DNA from: Rhodoferax sp. TH121 | Lineage (GTDB): Bacteria > Pseudomonadota > Gammaproteobacteria > Burkholderiales > Burkholderiaceae_C | Direction: 5' to 3' | Assembly: GCF_002251855.1 (NCBI RefSeq) | Contig: NZ_NOXW01000020.1 | Location: forward strand, 434,001-498,000 | Length of the DNA stretch: 64,000 bases | Part shown: positions 42,562 through 51,561 of the stretch, in pieces | How the letters are laid out: each line of letters begins with the position of its first letter | Numbering within the stretch: position 1 is the first letter of the stretch | Made by a program: the position numbers and the translations under genes | The notes under the pieces: model-generated | Databases searched by the model: none | Told to the model about the DNA's origin: nothing | Seen by the model: only the letters and a program-made list of their open reading frames with translations

Positions 42562-43551
42562 ATGCTGCATTTCACCCCCGAACAAGAGCTGGCCGTAAAC
42601 GCTGCACGAGCTCAATTCAACCAGTCGCAAACAGCCATCGCTGCGCAAGCATCCTTGGTGGGCAACGCCTCCCCCATCCCCCTGGACGCATGGCGCCGTA
42701 TTGACAGCCGTGGCGCTGCCATTCAGCGCGATGTGCTGGCCGTGTTCAACCGTCTGGCCTCTGCCGACCAAACCCCCGTGGGTGTGGGCGACATCGTGAG
42801 CTTCTACCCGCAGATCAGCGACAGCGGCGAAGTGCATGTGTCGATGGACGGCCGCAGCGAAGGCAACGCAGACCAAGCCAACGTCAAGTACGCAGGTACT
42901 CCGGTGCCCGTGTTCGACTCTTACGCCCGTTTCGGCTGGCGTCAGATGGAAGTGATGCGCAAGGGCGGCAGTCTGGACACCAGCACCATTGCCAACCATC
43001 AGCGCAAGGTGGCTGAGAAGATGGAGGATGTGGTCTTGAACGGCCTGTCCAGCGTCTCCGTGAATGGCAACACCATCTACGGCCTGCGCAACTTCCCGCA
43101 GCGCAACACCGGCACGCACGGCCTGACCTTGGCGACATCTACCGGCGCTCAGTGGCTGACTGCGTTCAAGTCCATGCTGGATGCGCTGATTGCTGACAAC
43201 GCGTTTGGGAAAGTGACCGTGTTCCTGAACTACGGCGATTGGCTCTCTGCCAGCATCAATGAGTTCGTGGCCGGTTACCCCAAGACCATCTTGCAACGTC
43301 TGCAGGAAATCCAGCAGATCGCGGAAATCGTGCCAGCCAGCAAGTGCACGGCCAACGAGATCCTGGGCATTGCCAACATCGGCACGGGCGAGTGGGGCAC
43401 CATCCTTCAAGCCATGCCCATGGTGACACGCCCCAAGGCTCGCGCCAACGCCGAAGACGACTATGTGTTTGGTGTGCTGGCCATGGCCGCACCTCAGTTC
43501 AAGTCGGACTTTGATGGCAAGAGCCAGATTGTCCACATGACGGCTGCTTAA
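42562..43551 (+). CDS. Major capsid protein (HK97 fold, encapsulin-like)
   Basis: GGAGG before ATG 42562. The 329-residue protein has features of the DUF2184/encapsulin-related capsid group: IDSRGAAIQRDVLAVFNRLA, FGWRQMEVMRKGG, EDVVLNGLSSVSVNGNTIYG and a C-terminal YVFGVLAMAAPQFKSDFDGK. It forms the icosahedral shell. The position after scaffold and before connectors agrees. Confidence 0.85.
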   Translation: MLHFTPEQELAVNAARAQFNQSQTAIAAQASLVGNASPIPLDAWRRIDSRGAAIQRDVLAVFNRLASADQTPVGVGDIVSFYPQISDSGEVHVSMDGRSEGNADQANVKYAGTPVPVFDSYARFGWRQMEVMRKGGSLDTSTIANHQRKVAEKMEDVVLNGLSSVSVNGNTIYGLRNFPQRNTGTHGLTLATSTGAQWLTAFKSMLDALIADNAFGKVTVFLNYGDWLSASINEFVAGYPKTILQRLQEIQQIAEIVPASKCTANEILGIANIGTGEWGTILQAMPMVTRPKARANAEDDYVFGVLAMAAPQFKSDFDGKSQIVHMTAA

Positions 43552-43553
43552 TC

Positions 43554-43820
43554 ATGCGCGTCCAAATCACCCACCTCAAAGCACCATGGCCCCAAGGGGC
43601 TGTGGTTGGTGATGTGCTGGAGCTTGACAGTATCCCCGCGTGGGCTGCTGGCAAGTGCCATCCTGTTGGTGATGATGTGGCGCTGACCATCGCTGTCACC
43701 AGCGACTTGAAGGCACCCGTCACCGAAGAAGCGCAAGCCTCCGAATCTTTGGCCCAAGCCGAAGCGCAAGCCGCAGAAGAAAAAGCCGAGATTCAAGGCA
43801 AGGGCAAGAAGCACAAATGA
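43554..43820 (+). CDS. Hypothetical head-region protein (88 aa)
   Basis: A short beta-rich N-terminal part (VQITHLKAPWPQGAVVGDVL) with an Ala/Glu/Lys-rich tail. Starts 2 bp after the capsid stop. Similar small proteins occur between capsid and connector genes; role unknown. Confidence 0.6.
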   Translation: MRVQITHLKAPWPQGAVVGDVLELDSIPAWAAGKCHPVGDDVALTIAVTSDLKAPVTEEAQASESLAQAEAQAAEEKAEIQGKGKKHK

Positions 43821-44182
43821 TCACCAGCACACAGGCGCAAGAGTACCTAGACCAGGCACTTGGCGTCAGTGTGCCGGGGTTCATTGTGGATGCTGCTGTA
43901 GCGACAGTCGCCACGGCTGAAACTGCCATGGCCGACGCCGGATACAGCTCCAGCGATCAGCTTCTCATTCAAACCTACGCGGTGGCGATCATCGCCGCCG
44001 CAGGCAATCCGCGCCGCATCAATAGCCAGGGCGCAGCAAGCGGGGCAAGCCGCAGCTTCAAGAATGAAGACGGCGCACTCTCCGCACTTCGCCGCTCACT
44101 GGCCGCGCTGGACACGGCGGGCACGGTCACTGCGTTGGTCGGCCCAGACCCATCAGCCGCCACTCTATTCATGGTCGTCTGA
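43817..44182 (+). CDS. Head-tail connector candidate (121 aa)
   Basis: The helical protein (QEYLDQALGVSVPGFIVDAA, QLLIQTYAVAIIAAAG) has the layout of gp6-like adaptor proteins found after capsid genes. It overlaps the previous stop by 4 bp. Family assignment is by position and helix pattern. Confidence 0.6.
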   Translation: MITSTQAQEYLDQALGVSVPGFIVDAAVATVATAETAMADAGYSSSDQLLIQTYAVAIIAAAGNPRRINSQGAASGASRSFKNEDGALSALRRSLAALDTAGTVTALVGPDPSAATLFMVV

Positions 44183-44203
44183 CCGACAAGAAGAAAGCAC
44201 AAC

Positions 44204-44437
44204 ATGGCCACCATCGCATCAGCCCTCGCCACTGAGTTCACCCCCGCTGCTGGCGAGTTTGTTGCCCAGGCCTCTGGAGGTGCCGCACAACTGCAGCGCA
44301 AGCAAAGTGCGGGCGCTGCTTTCGTCAGCGTTGGATTGCTGCATAACGAGGGCGTAATCGTAAGCAATCCAGTAGCTGGAGCGGTCTACAAATTCGTCTC
44401 AGTCATCGGCACCCCAACCGTACAAGCTGACCAATGA
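44204..44437 (+). CDS. Hypothetical virion-region protein (77 aa)
   Basis: Ala/Val-rich, beta-leaning (ATEFTPAAGEFVAQASGGAA, GAVYKFVSVIGTP). It overlaps the hydrolase gene by 4 bp and may be a small accessory of it or a spike component. Unassigned. Confidence 0.5.
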   Translation: MATIASALATEFTPAAGEFVAQASGGAAQLQRKQSAGAAFVSVGLLHNEGVIVSNPVAGAVYKFVSVIGTPTVQADQ

Positions 44438-45828
44438 GCAGCTTGAAGAGTTCTTTACGGTCGCCGCTGTCGCGGGCGGTTCGGTCTGTGTTTTCGGGCG
44501 AGGGTGTAAGCGACCCTGCTGGCCCATCGCTGCCACAAAGCGCAAATATTGTCTTTGACCTCGACCCAGAGTCGCTGGCGTTGGCAGACGGTGCAACAGC
44601 TTCCAGTTGGACGGACTCCAGTGTCAATGCTCTGACGTTCACCGGCACCGGCACATACCGCACGAATCAGCTGGGCGGAAAGCCTTGCGTAAGTTTTTCG
44701 GGGGCTGCAGGTCAATACATGTCAGCTGCCCGTGCGGGTACTGCACTTGATGCAGCCCTTACTAGTCAGGTTTGCACAACGATCATCGTTGCCAAGTCTC
44801 GCGGCACCAACTCCCTAGGCTGCATGTTTGGCAGCAATGCTGGCGGAAACAGTAACTTCATGGTGATTGATGGCGCCCAGGGGTCGAGCGCTATCGGCCG
44901 CTATGCCAACAACGTAACTTCGCGCGTTGCTCCTGCTGTCAACGCTGCGAACATGTTTGTGATGGTTCACACGAGCACCAAGCCGTACGCGATGGGCACA
45001 GGCACTGGTATTGAGCATGTTTACCTCAATGGAACATGCGTAACAAGTGACAACAACCCGGCCCCAGTTCCTAATCAGACCAACTTTGGCTTGGCTGCCC
45101 AGGGCGCAGGTGGTCAGCGTGCGTTACTCGATGTATTCCGTGTGATCGTCTATAACGCACGGCTGACCCCCGCTGAAGCGTTTGAAGCCACAGACTACCT
45201 ATTTGACCATTTCGGTCAGGTCAAGCCATGGGCGGCGGTCAGCGATATTGTTGTTTATGACGGAAATTCGCTGGTACTCGGTGTGGGTTCGGGTGGCGTT
45301 GCGGGTTCTTACCCCTACAAATCTGCACAGGCTATGGGCCTTGCCTATGGTCAATGGACAAACGTTGCGGTAGGTGGAATCACCGCAACCAATATGCAAA
45401 CCAAACTTCCTGAATGGTCTGGTATCGGGGCGGCGACTGGCAAAGGTATGAAGGTTGCAGCGTTCGAGTATTACAACCAAAAAGGCTCCGGTGCCGCGGC
45501 AACGATAGCTGCAAGTAATGCCTATATTGCAGCTGTCAAGGCGGTGCCAAATACCAAGCTGTGCTGGGGGACCAGTCTTTCACATGCTGGCGACCCTGAC
45601 ACGACTCGCAATGCGTTTAACGCAGCTTTTGATGCCGACCACTCAAACGTCGATTCGTATGTCCCTTTGCATCTCGATGCGAGCATTGGGGCCGAGGGGG
45701 CAGATTCTGTTGGCGGAAACGCCTACTTCAACAATTCTTCGACAAAGTGGAGTGACATCGTTCACTTGAATGGGGCCGGGTACACAGACCTACATAACCT
45801 AATGACTCCTGGGATTCAGGCGCTATGA
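44434..45828 (+). CDS. LamG-like plus SGNH hydrolase, putative virion surface enzyme
   Basis: The 464-residue protein has an N-terminal jelly-roll (ADGATASSWTDSSVNALTFT ... RALLDVFRVIVYNARLTPAE) of the LamG/concanavalin type and a C-terminal SGNH/GDSL-like hydrolase (residues about 265-460): VYDGNSLVLGVGSGG holds the Ser, VGGIT the Gly block and SDIVHLNGAGY the Asp-x2-His. It probably de-esterifies host surface glycan. It is an unusual insertion among connector genes and looks less GC-rich than its neighbours. Confidence 0.72.
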   Translation: MSSLKSSLRSPLSRAVRSVFSGEGVSDPAGPSLPQSANIVFDLDPESLALADGATASSWTDSSVNALTFTGTGTYRTNQLGGKPCVSFSGAAGQYMSAARAGTALDAALTSQVCTTIIVAKSRGTNSLGCMFGSNAGGNSNFMVIDGAQGSSAIGRYANNVTSRVAPAVNAANMFVMVHTSTKPYAMGTGTGIEHVYLNGTCVTSDNNPAPVPNQTNFGLAAQGAGGQRALLDVFRVIVYNARLTPAEAFEATDYLFDHFGQVKPWAAVSDIVVYDGNSLVLGVGSGGVAGSYPYKSAQAMGLAYGQWTNVAVGGITATNMQTKLPEWSGIGAATGKGMKVAAFEYYNQKGSGAAATIAASNAYIAAVKAVPNTKLCWGTSLSHAGDPDTTRNAFNAAFDADHSNVDSYVPLHLDASIGAEGADSVGGNAYFNNSSTKWSDIVHLNGAGYTDLHNLMTPGIQAL

Positions 45829-46448
45829 GATCCCTAGCCCTTCTTCTAGCGCTCTATGCTGGTGCCGTGCAAGCCGCAGCCCCCGCCTGCGCCCCCATGC
45901 GCAACGCGGCAGGCTACCCCCTGGCACCGCGCTGGGAGTCTGGTGCTTTGGGCAATCATCTGATACTGATGTGTACCAACGCCAAACAGTCGCAGGCCTT
46001 CGCGGGCGGATTGAGCTGCTTGCACGCCGACTGCAACGTCAATGCCTTCGGCGCTGCGCTGCTCAAGGTGCTGCATGCCGAGGACCGCCAGGCTGCGTTG
46101 GATGCCGAGTGGGATAAGGGTGTGAAATGGACATGTGATGCACCGCCAACAGTGGCCCAGGCAAACCTCTGCAACGAGCGCGCGGCCCTGATCAAGGCGA
46201 ATTGGTCCCGCTGGTCTGCTGGCTATGCAGTGGCAGTCTGGAAGGTCAAGGCCAACGGCGCCGCCACCACGCGCCCGGCCTATGCCCTGGCCAATGGTGT
46301 GCTGGGCACCAAGGAAGTTGCCCGCGCCCAGGTTGGCGCCATCTGCAACGTTATCCGCCCCACGGCCCCGGCCACGGGTGGCGACATCCGCGCAGAGTTT
46401 GGCCCCGCCAATGCGCCGGGTGTCGTGACGATCTGCAGCAAGCAGTAG
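45825..46448 (+). CDS. Exported Cys-rich protein accompanying the hydrolase
   Basis: The 207-residue precursor has a signal peptide (MRSLALLLALYAGAVQA) and about eight cysteines, suggesting disulfides outside the cytoplasm. It overlaps the hydrolase gene by 4 bp. An exported product in the head-tail region is unexpected. Function unknown. Confidence 0.65.
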   Translation: MRSLALLLALYAGAVQAAAPACAPMRNAAGYPLAPRWESGALGNHLILMCTNAKQSQAFAGGLSCLHADCNVNAFGAALLKVLHAEDRQAALDAEWDKGVKWTCDAPPTVAQANLCNERAALIKANWSRWSAGYAVAVWKVKANGAATTRPAYALANGVLGTKEVARAQVGAICNVIRPTAPATGGDIRAEFGPANAPGVVTICSKQ

Positions 46449-46450
46449 AG

Positions 46451-46462
46451 CTCCCTAGCATG
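46451..46462 (+). repeat. CTCCCTAGCATG motif, copy 6
   Basis: 5 bp before ATG 46468, in the gap after the exported-protein gene. Confidence 0.85.
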
Positions 46463-46467
46463 CCCCC

Positions 46468-46809
46468 ATGTCCTCACTCGCACGCTGGGCCAACACTTCC
46501 AAAGCCACTTATTGGAGCCTGACCGGCTTCGATGACTGGACTCAAATCAAGACCTACGGCCCGCCCGTGGTGATTGACTGCGACTACAGCGCCGAATCCA
46601 AGCGCATGACCGACGCCAAGGGCATCGAGTTCACTACTCGCCAGATCATCTATACCGAGTGCGCAGACATCAAGCAGGGCGACTACATTCTGATTGGCGT
46701 GAGCGCCACAGCCTCACCGATTGCTGCCGGGGCCTTTGAGGTGCGGGCCATCGCGCGGGATGCAGACACCTTTGAGGGCAAGGCTGACGATTACAGGGTA
46801 ATGACCTAG
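46468..46809 (+). CDS. Head-tail joining protein candidate (113 aa)
   Basis: A compact beta protein (YGPPVVIDCDYSAESKRMTD, IKQGDYILIGVSATASPIAA) of the size and position of head closure proteins. Its stop overlaps the next GTG start. Family not fixed. Confidence 0.6.
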   Translation: MSSLARWANTSKATYWSLTGFDDWTQIKTYGPPVVIDCDYSAESKRMTDAKGIEFTTRQIIYTECADIKQGDYILIGVSATASPIAAGAFEVRAIARDADTFEGKADDYRVMT

Positions 46810-47162
46810 TGGCCACCAAACCCCGCGTCACCAACAACCTGCCGAAGTTCGCCGGAAAAGTGCAGATCCAGGCTGCGCGCGGGATGACCCAGGCGCTCAT
46901 TCTGGGTGCCAGCGAGGCCAGCGCACTGACTCCAATCGACACCTCCACGCTGCTGAATTCTCAGTTCCGCAACGTGGACAAGCAGGGGGGGCGGATAGTC
47001 GGGACGGTTGGCTACACGGCCAGCTACGCGGTGCCAGTCCACGACCCGGAGAACCCGCAGAACTTCCGCCGCCCCAGCGCGACCAAGGAATTCCTGCGCA
47101 AGGGCTTTGAGCGGGCAGAGCCGAACATCACTGCGGTCATTACCGGGGCGATCAAGACGTAA
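46809..47162 (+). CDS. HK97 gp10-like tail completion protein
   Basis: GTG 46809 start. The 117-residue protein has the gp10-like pattern LTPIDTSTLLNSQFRNV, VGYTASYAVPVHD and PSATKEFLRKGFERAEPNI, where the Pro-Ile-Asp-Thr-Ser-Leu and Tyr-Ala-x-x-His-Asp segments are characteristic. It completes the tail end for head joining. Confidence 0.75.
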   Translation: MATKPRVTNNLPKFAGKVQIQAARGMTQALILGASEASALTPIDTSTLLNSQFRNVDKQGGRIVGTVGYTASYAVPVHDPENPQNFRRPSATKEFLRKGFERAEPNITAVITGAIKT

Positions 47163-47169
47163 TCGGGGC

Positions 47170-47182
47170 CTCCCTAGCATTG
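47170..47182 (+). repeat. CTCCCTAGCATTG motif, copy 7
   Basis: 5 bp before ATG 47188. It shares the T variant at the twelfth base with copy 3. Confidence 0.82.
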
Positions 47183-47187
47183 GGCGC

Positions 47188-47535
47188 ATGTCTGCATCCG
47201 ACGCCCTGCGCGAGTTCCTTATCCCACTACTGACCGGCTGGAAGATTCAGCTTGGCCGCTGGGTTGACAGTGCCAAAACAGACCGCTTTGCCGTGATCCG
47301 GCCCGCTGGCGGTGCGCCCGCTGAGCTGGTGCGCAGACCCCAGTTCTCTCTGATGCTGATCGGCGCTCTCAATGAGCCCGCACAGACCGCCCAAGCCGCT
47401 GCCGACGCCATCGTGGAAGCCATGCGCGCGAGCAGCGGGTCGCTAGTTTTCTTGCAACCGGGCGAGCCGGTGTTTTGGGCCACCGATGACGGCCGGCCTG
47501 TTTTTGAAATCGCCGTCTCGGCAATCACCATTTGA
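47188..47535 (+). CDS. Tail terminator (gpU-like) candidate
   Basis: Starts at ATG 47188 after motif copy 7. The 115-residue protein (VDSAKTDRFAVIRPAGGAPA ... RRPQFSLMLIG) has the alpha/beta layout of tail terminators that stop tail growth. The position before the tail tube gene agrees. Confidence 0.68.
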   Translation: MSASDALREFLIPLLTGWKIQLGRWVDSAKTDRFAVIRPAGGAPAELVRRPQFSLMLIGALNEPAQTAQAAADAIVEAMRASSGSLVFLQPGEPVFWATDDGRPVFEIAVSAITI

Positions 47536-47546
47536 AGGAGTAAATC

Positions 47547-47999
47547 ATGAGTGCATTTACAGGGCGCGACGTTCTTGTCGAGTACGCCATCGCAGACGAA
47601 AGCGCCACCATCGGCTCGCTGACATTCAAGCGCCTGGGCATGATGCGCGGCAAGTCCATGAAGACAAGTTGGGACACGGTGGACACCACTGCCGACCAGT
47701 CTCCCGGCTTCACCAAGACCTCGCTGGTCACGTTCAAGGCCGTGGAATTCACGGGCGACGGCGTGAGCTATGACGATGCGGTCTACAACCAAAACGAGTT
47801 CAAGGCCCATGTGATCAGCCCGGGCGGCGCCACGGCAAACCAGCCCAAGGCGTGGATCAAGATGACCGACCCAGATGGCGGCGTGTACGTTGGCCCGTTC
47901 ATCGTGTCCGAGTGGTCCGACGAGCGCCCCTACGCCGACGCCGCCACATGGAGCATTTCCGCCGCCAGCAACGGCAACGTTTCGTTCACACCAGGTTAA
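47547..47999 (+). CDS. Major tail tube protein (gpV-like)
   Basis: GGAGTAA before ATG 47547. The 150-residue beta-rich protein (SAFTGRDVLVEYAIADE, MKTSWDTVDTTADQSPGFTK, VEFTGDGVSY) matches tail tube proteins of lambda-like siphoviruses in size and order. Confidence 0.78.
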   Translation: MSAFTGRDVLVEYAIADESATIGSLTFKRLGMMRGKSMKTSWDTVDTTADQSPGFTKTSLVTFKAVEFTGDGVSYDDAVYNQNEFKAHVISPGGATANQPKAWIKMTDPDGGVYVGPFIVSEWSDERPYADAATWSISAASNGNVSFTPG

Positions 48000-48010
48000 G
48001 GAGTTAAATC

Positions 48011-48355
48011 ATGGCAGCAATCACATCCATTGACGCAAGCCAAGTTGGCCCATTCGCCGCAGCGATCACAACGCTGTCGGCTGACGACACGATCACATTC
48101 ACCCCGACGAAGAAACAGCTTCTGGTGCTGACAAACACCACGGGCGGCTCTTTGACAGCCACCATTGACGGCAGCACCGGCACCACTGTAAATGTGGCTG
48201 GCGTTGGCTCCGTGGACGTGTCGGCAGGCAAGGCCATCGCCGTGCCCGCTGGCGAGTCTCGGGCCGTGGTGCTGAGCACTATCAGCGCCTATTGCTCGGG
48301 CGTGGTGCACATCACTGGCGCCGCAACCCTCAAGGCCCAACTGTTCGACCTCTGA
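48011..48355 (+). CDS. Tail-associated beta protein (114 aa)
   Basis: Thr/Val-rich beta sequence (FTPTKKQLLVLTNTTGGSLT, GTTVNVAGVGSVDV) with Ig-like character. It follows the tube gene as an Ig-like decoration of the tail might. Unassigned. Confidence 0.58.
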   Translation: MAAITSIDASQVGPFAAAITTLSADDTITFTPTKKQLLVLTNTTGGSLTATIDGSTGTTVNVAGVGSVDVSAGKAIAVPAGESRAVVLSTISAYCSGVVHITGAATLKAQLFDL

Positions 48356-48903
48356 TGCTGGTCGAGTGCGGTTTTGCCAAGGCCACAACTAGCGAGGGTG
48401 TCGAATATTCGTTCACACCCTCGCTGGGCCGCATAGCCGCGCTCGGAACCCCGCAGGAAATCGTCAAGCTGTACGCAGGCCTGCACGGGCCTAGCGCGGC
48501 CAAGGATGCCGCCTACGTGCTGGCCAGCCTGTGCGATCAGGAAGACCCCACGCCGCTGGTCGGCTGGATTGACCAAGAAGGCACGCACCCCGGCGTCATG
48601 CCTGAGTCCGAGCAAATCATCATTGCCCGCCACCTGATGCAGCACGGCATTGCTGGCAAGGCCAAGCCCAGCAACAAGGGCGACGGCAAGTATTCCGACA
48701 AGTTTGAGGCCGCAGAGTACATCGCCGCGGCGCGCGTGCATCTGGGCCTTTCCAGCGCAGACGCCGAAGCCCTGAGCATGACCGAATTTCAGATGATGTT
48801 TGAAATGAAGTTCCCCAGCAAGGCGGACGGCAAGCGTGATGTGCCCACGCGCGAAGAGTACGCGGCTTCACTGAAAGCAATCGAGGGACGCCGCAATGGC
48901 TGA
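48355..48903 (+). CDS. Tail assembly chaperone-like protein (DUF6246-like)
   Basis: ATG 48355 overlaps the previous TGA. The 182-residue protein (VEYSFTPSLGRIAALGTPQE, GIAGKAKPSNKGDGKYS) precedes the tape measure gene, the gpG/T position. No slippery frameshift site was identified. It overlaps the tape measure start by 8 bp. Confidence 0.65.
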   Translation: MLVECGFAKATTSEGVEYSFTPSLGRIAALGTPQEIVKLYAGLHGPSAAKDAAYVLASLCDQEDPTPLVGWIDQEGTHPGVMPESEQIIIARHLMQHGIAGKAKPSNKGDGKYSDKFEAAEYIAAARVHLGLSSADAEALSMTEFQMMFEMKFPSKADGKRDVPTREEYAASLKAIEGRRNG

Positions 48904-51232
48904 AAAAGTAGGCGAGCTCTATTATTCCGTCACCCTCGATACGCGGGAAATGATCGACGGACAGCGCAAGGTTGACCGGGAGCTGAAGAACACTTCCAAC
49001 AGCCTGGACGCAATGTCCACAAAGCTGACTGCCACGGCAGCGGCAGTTGCAGTGCTGGCTGCTGGCTTTGCTGCCGTGAGAATTGCCAAACTGGCCGACG
49101 AGTTCCGCTTGCTGGGTGCCCGTATCGAGGTGGCAGCTGGAAGCATTGAATCCGGCTCTGCCGCATTTGCGGACCTTGTAAAGATCAGCCGCGCCACGCA
49201 AAGCAGCTTGGCCGGGAACATCGAGGTTTTTGCCCGCCTGAATCAGTCCATCTTGCAGATGGGCGGAACCCAGCAAGACACGCTGCAGCTCACGGAACTC
49301 CTGGCCAAGGCCATCAAGGTTTCGGGGGCGAGTGCGGTAGAGGCTAAATCGGCAATGCTGCAATTCGGCCAGGCGCTGGGCTCTGGAAAATTGGCGGGGG
49401 ATGAACTGCGGTCATTGCTGGAAAACGCCCCGTACCTGATGCGCCAGCTTGCGGACGGCATCGGTGTTCCTGTTGGCTCATTGAAGATGCTGGGCGAGCA
49501 GGGCAAGCTCACTGCGGACGTTGTGACCAACGCGCTGACCAAAGCAGCAGCCCAGATTGACGAGGACTTTAAGAAGTTCCCGCAAACCATCGAATCCGCC
49601 ATGGTGGTGGCCCAAGATGCCGCAGCTCTGGCTGCCTTGAAGTTTGACGAGCTCACCGGGTCGAGTGCCGCGCTTACTGGCGTGACAAAAGGCCTCGGTG
49701 ATGTCATGGAGAAGCTGGCCGATCAGCTTGGCGCCGCCAACAGCGAGGCCGGGAACCTGGGCCGGAACAGCGCAGTGAAAGACTGGGCGGACTCTTCACG
49801 GAATGCACTCTCCTACTTGGTTGACGCTGCCGATGTGGTGTGGCAGACCCTGAGCGTGCTGGGCCGCAACGTCGCGTTTGTCTTTGAAGGCATCGGCAAG
49901 GAGATTGGCGGCATCGGTGCGCAGGTCGCTGCTGTGCTGCGTGGTGACTTTGCAGGAGCTCGGGCCATCGGTGAAGCCATGGTGGCCGATTCAGAAGCCC
50001 GCCGCAAGGCTCTGGACGAAGCCGACGCCCGCACATTGAGCAGGGCCAAGACCTTCGGCAAGCAGATGCGCGAAGCCTGGGACCAGGGCGCGGGTGGTGG
50101 CCGGGGCTCTGTCAATCCAATGGCAGCACCTTCTCAGCTCAGTGCTCCCGCCTCGGCTGGTGGCGGAACTAAGAAAGGGGCGGCTGGTCCGAAGTTTGAC
50201 GCGCTGGCATACCTATCCGACCTCCGCAAGGCCCAAGCCTCTGAAATCAGCATCATCAATGAGACAGAGGCCGAAAAGCTGCGCATTGCCAAGCGGAATC
50301 TGGACGAGAAGAAAATCAGCGAAGCCCAGTATGTCGAGGCCGTCAAGCTGATCCAGACGGCCGCAGAGGAAGATCGCGTGGAGCTCATGCGCAAGACGCA
50401 GGAGAAGATCAACCAGGAGCGCGAGCGGGCCGATATTGCCGCCCAGCGCGCAGCCGAACAGCGCAAGAGCAACCAGGACGTTGCCAAGCGCGAGATTGCG
50501 GCGACCAACCCCATCGACGCTATCCGCTTTGAAGAAGAGCAAAAAATCGCGGTCATTGAGGCCTACCGGCTCCAAGACCTTGCCAATACCCAGCTCTACG
50601 AGGACGCCAAGGCGGCTATCCACGCCAAAGCAGCGGCAGACATCAAGGCGGTGCAAGACGCCAGCATGGTTGCCCAGCTACAAGGATACGGTCAGCTATT
50701 CGGAGGCATTGCAGACGTAACTAAGGCGTTTGCAGGTGAGCAGGACGATACTTACAAGGCCCTATTTGCAGCTTCCAAGGCATTCGCCATGGCTGACGCG
50801 ATCATCAAGATTCAGCAGGGTATTGCCAGTGCCGCTTCGCTCCCATTCCCGTCCAACCTTGGGGCCATGGCTACCGTGGCCGCCCAGACTGCTGGCATCG
50901 TATCCACCATCAGCGGCACCAACTACGGCGGCGGGCGCCAGTACGGCGGACCGGTCTCCAGCGGCAGCATGTACCGGGTCAACGAAACCGGCGCGCCTGA
51001 AATGTTCACCGCCAACAACGGCAACCAGTACATGCTGCCCACCAAGTCCGGCAGCGTCACCGCGGCGGACAGCATCGGAGGCGGCGGTATCAGCGTGGTC
51101 GTGAACGTAGACGCTAGCGGATCCAGCGTGGAGGGCGATGGCGCGCAGTCCAAACAGCTCGGCGCCATGATTGGTAATGCAGTGCGCGCGGTGCTGATCC
51201 AAGAGAAACGAAACGGGGGGCTGTTGGCATGA
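48896..51232 (+). CDS. Tail tape measure protein
   Basis: The 778-residue protein sets tail length. The N-terminal TMP domain reads YSVTLDTREMIDGQRKVDRE followed by hydrophobic helices (ATAAAVAVLAAGFAAVRIAK) and the conserved LAGDELRSLLENAPYLMRQL-type block. Coiled coils fill residues about 440-580. The end is Gly/Ser-rich. It is directly followed by tail tip genes. Confidence 0.92.
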   Translation: MAEKVGELYYSVTLDTREMIDGQRKVDRELKNTSNSLDAMSTKLTATAAAVAVLAAGFAAVRIAKLADEFRLLGARIEVAAGSIESGSAAFADLVKISRATQSSLAGNIEVFARLNQSILQMGGTQQDTLQLTELLAKAIKVSGASAVEAKSAMLQFGQALGSGKLAGDELRSLLENAPYLMRQLADGIGVPVGSLKMLGEQGKLTADVVTNALTKAAAQIDEDFKKFPQTIESAMVVAQDAAALAALKFDELTGSSAALTGVTKGLGDVMEKLADQLGAANSEAGNLGRNSAVKDWADSSRNALSYLVDAADVVWQTLSVLGRNVAFVFEGIGKEIGGIGAQVAAVLRGDFAGARAIGEAMVADSEARRKALDEADARTLSRAKTFGKQMREAWDQGAGGGRGSVNPMAAPSQLSAPASAGGGTKKGAAGPKFDALAYLSDLRKAQASEISIINETEAEKLRIAKRNLDEKKISEAQYVEAVKLIQTAAEEDRVELMRKTQEKINQERERADIAAQRAAEQRKSNQDVAKREIAATNPIDAIRFEEEQKIAVIEAYRLQDLANTQLYEDAKAAIHAKAAADIKAVQDASMVAQLQGYGQLFGGIADVTKAFAGEQDDTYKALFAASKAFAMADAIIKIQQGIASAASLPFPSNLGAMATVAAQTAGIVSTISGTNYGGGRQYGGPVSSGSMYRVNETGAPEMFTANNGNQYMLPTKSGSVTAADSIGGGGISVVVNVDASGSSVEGDGAQSKQLGAMIGNAVRAVLIQEKRNGGLLA

Positions 51233-51561
51233 GTACCTTTACATGGGCACCCGCTCCCGGCTCCAGCCAGAGCAAGGCCCCGCGCGTAAAAACTGCGCAG
51301 TTTGGCGACGGCTACAGCCAGCGCGTTGGGGACGGCATCAACACCATCAAGCGCGCGTGGTCGGTGACATTCACCCGGGCCACTGCTGACATTGATGCCA
51401 TTGACGCATTCCTGACCGCGCGGGCGGGCGTGGAGTCGTTCGACTGGACGCCACCAACCGGTGCGGCTGGGAAGTGGATTTGCCCAGAGTGGGGACGCGA
51501 CAAGATCCACAGCAACGTGCAGGCCATCAGCACCAACTTTATTGAGGTGTTTGGTGATTGA
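51229..51561 (+). CDS. Minor tail protein M-like
   Basis: The 110-residue protein has the gpM pattern: RVKTAQFGDGYSQRVGDGIN, WSVTFTRATADIDAIDAFLT and a C-terminal Trp-containing segment. It belongs to the tail tip and overlaps the L-like gene by 8 bp. Confidence 0.82.
   Translation: MSTFTWAPAPGSSQSKAPRVKTAQFGDGYSQRVGDGINTIKRAWSVTFTRATADIDAIDAFLTARAGVESFDWTPPTGAAGKWICPEWGRDKIHSNVQAISTNFIEVFGD

Noticed and set aside
42067..43536. 489-codon open frame antisense to the major capsid gene
   Set aside because: Codon-aligned shadow with biased composition and no motif.
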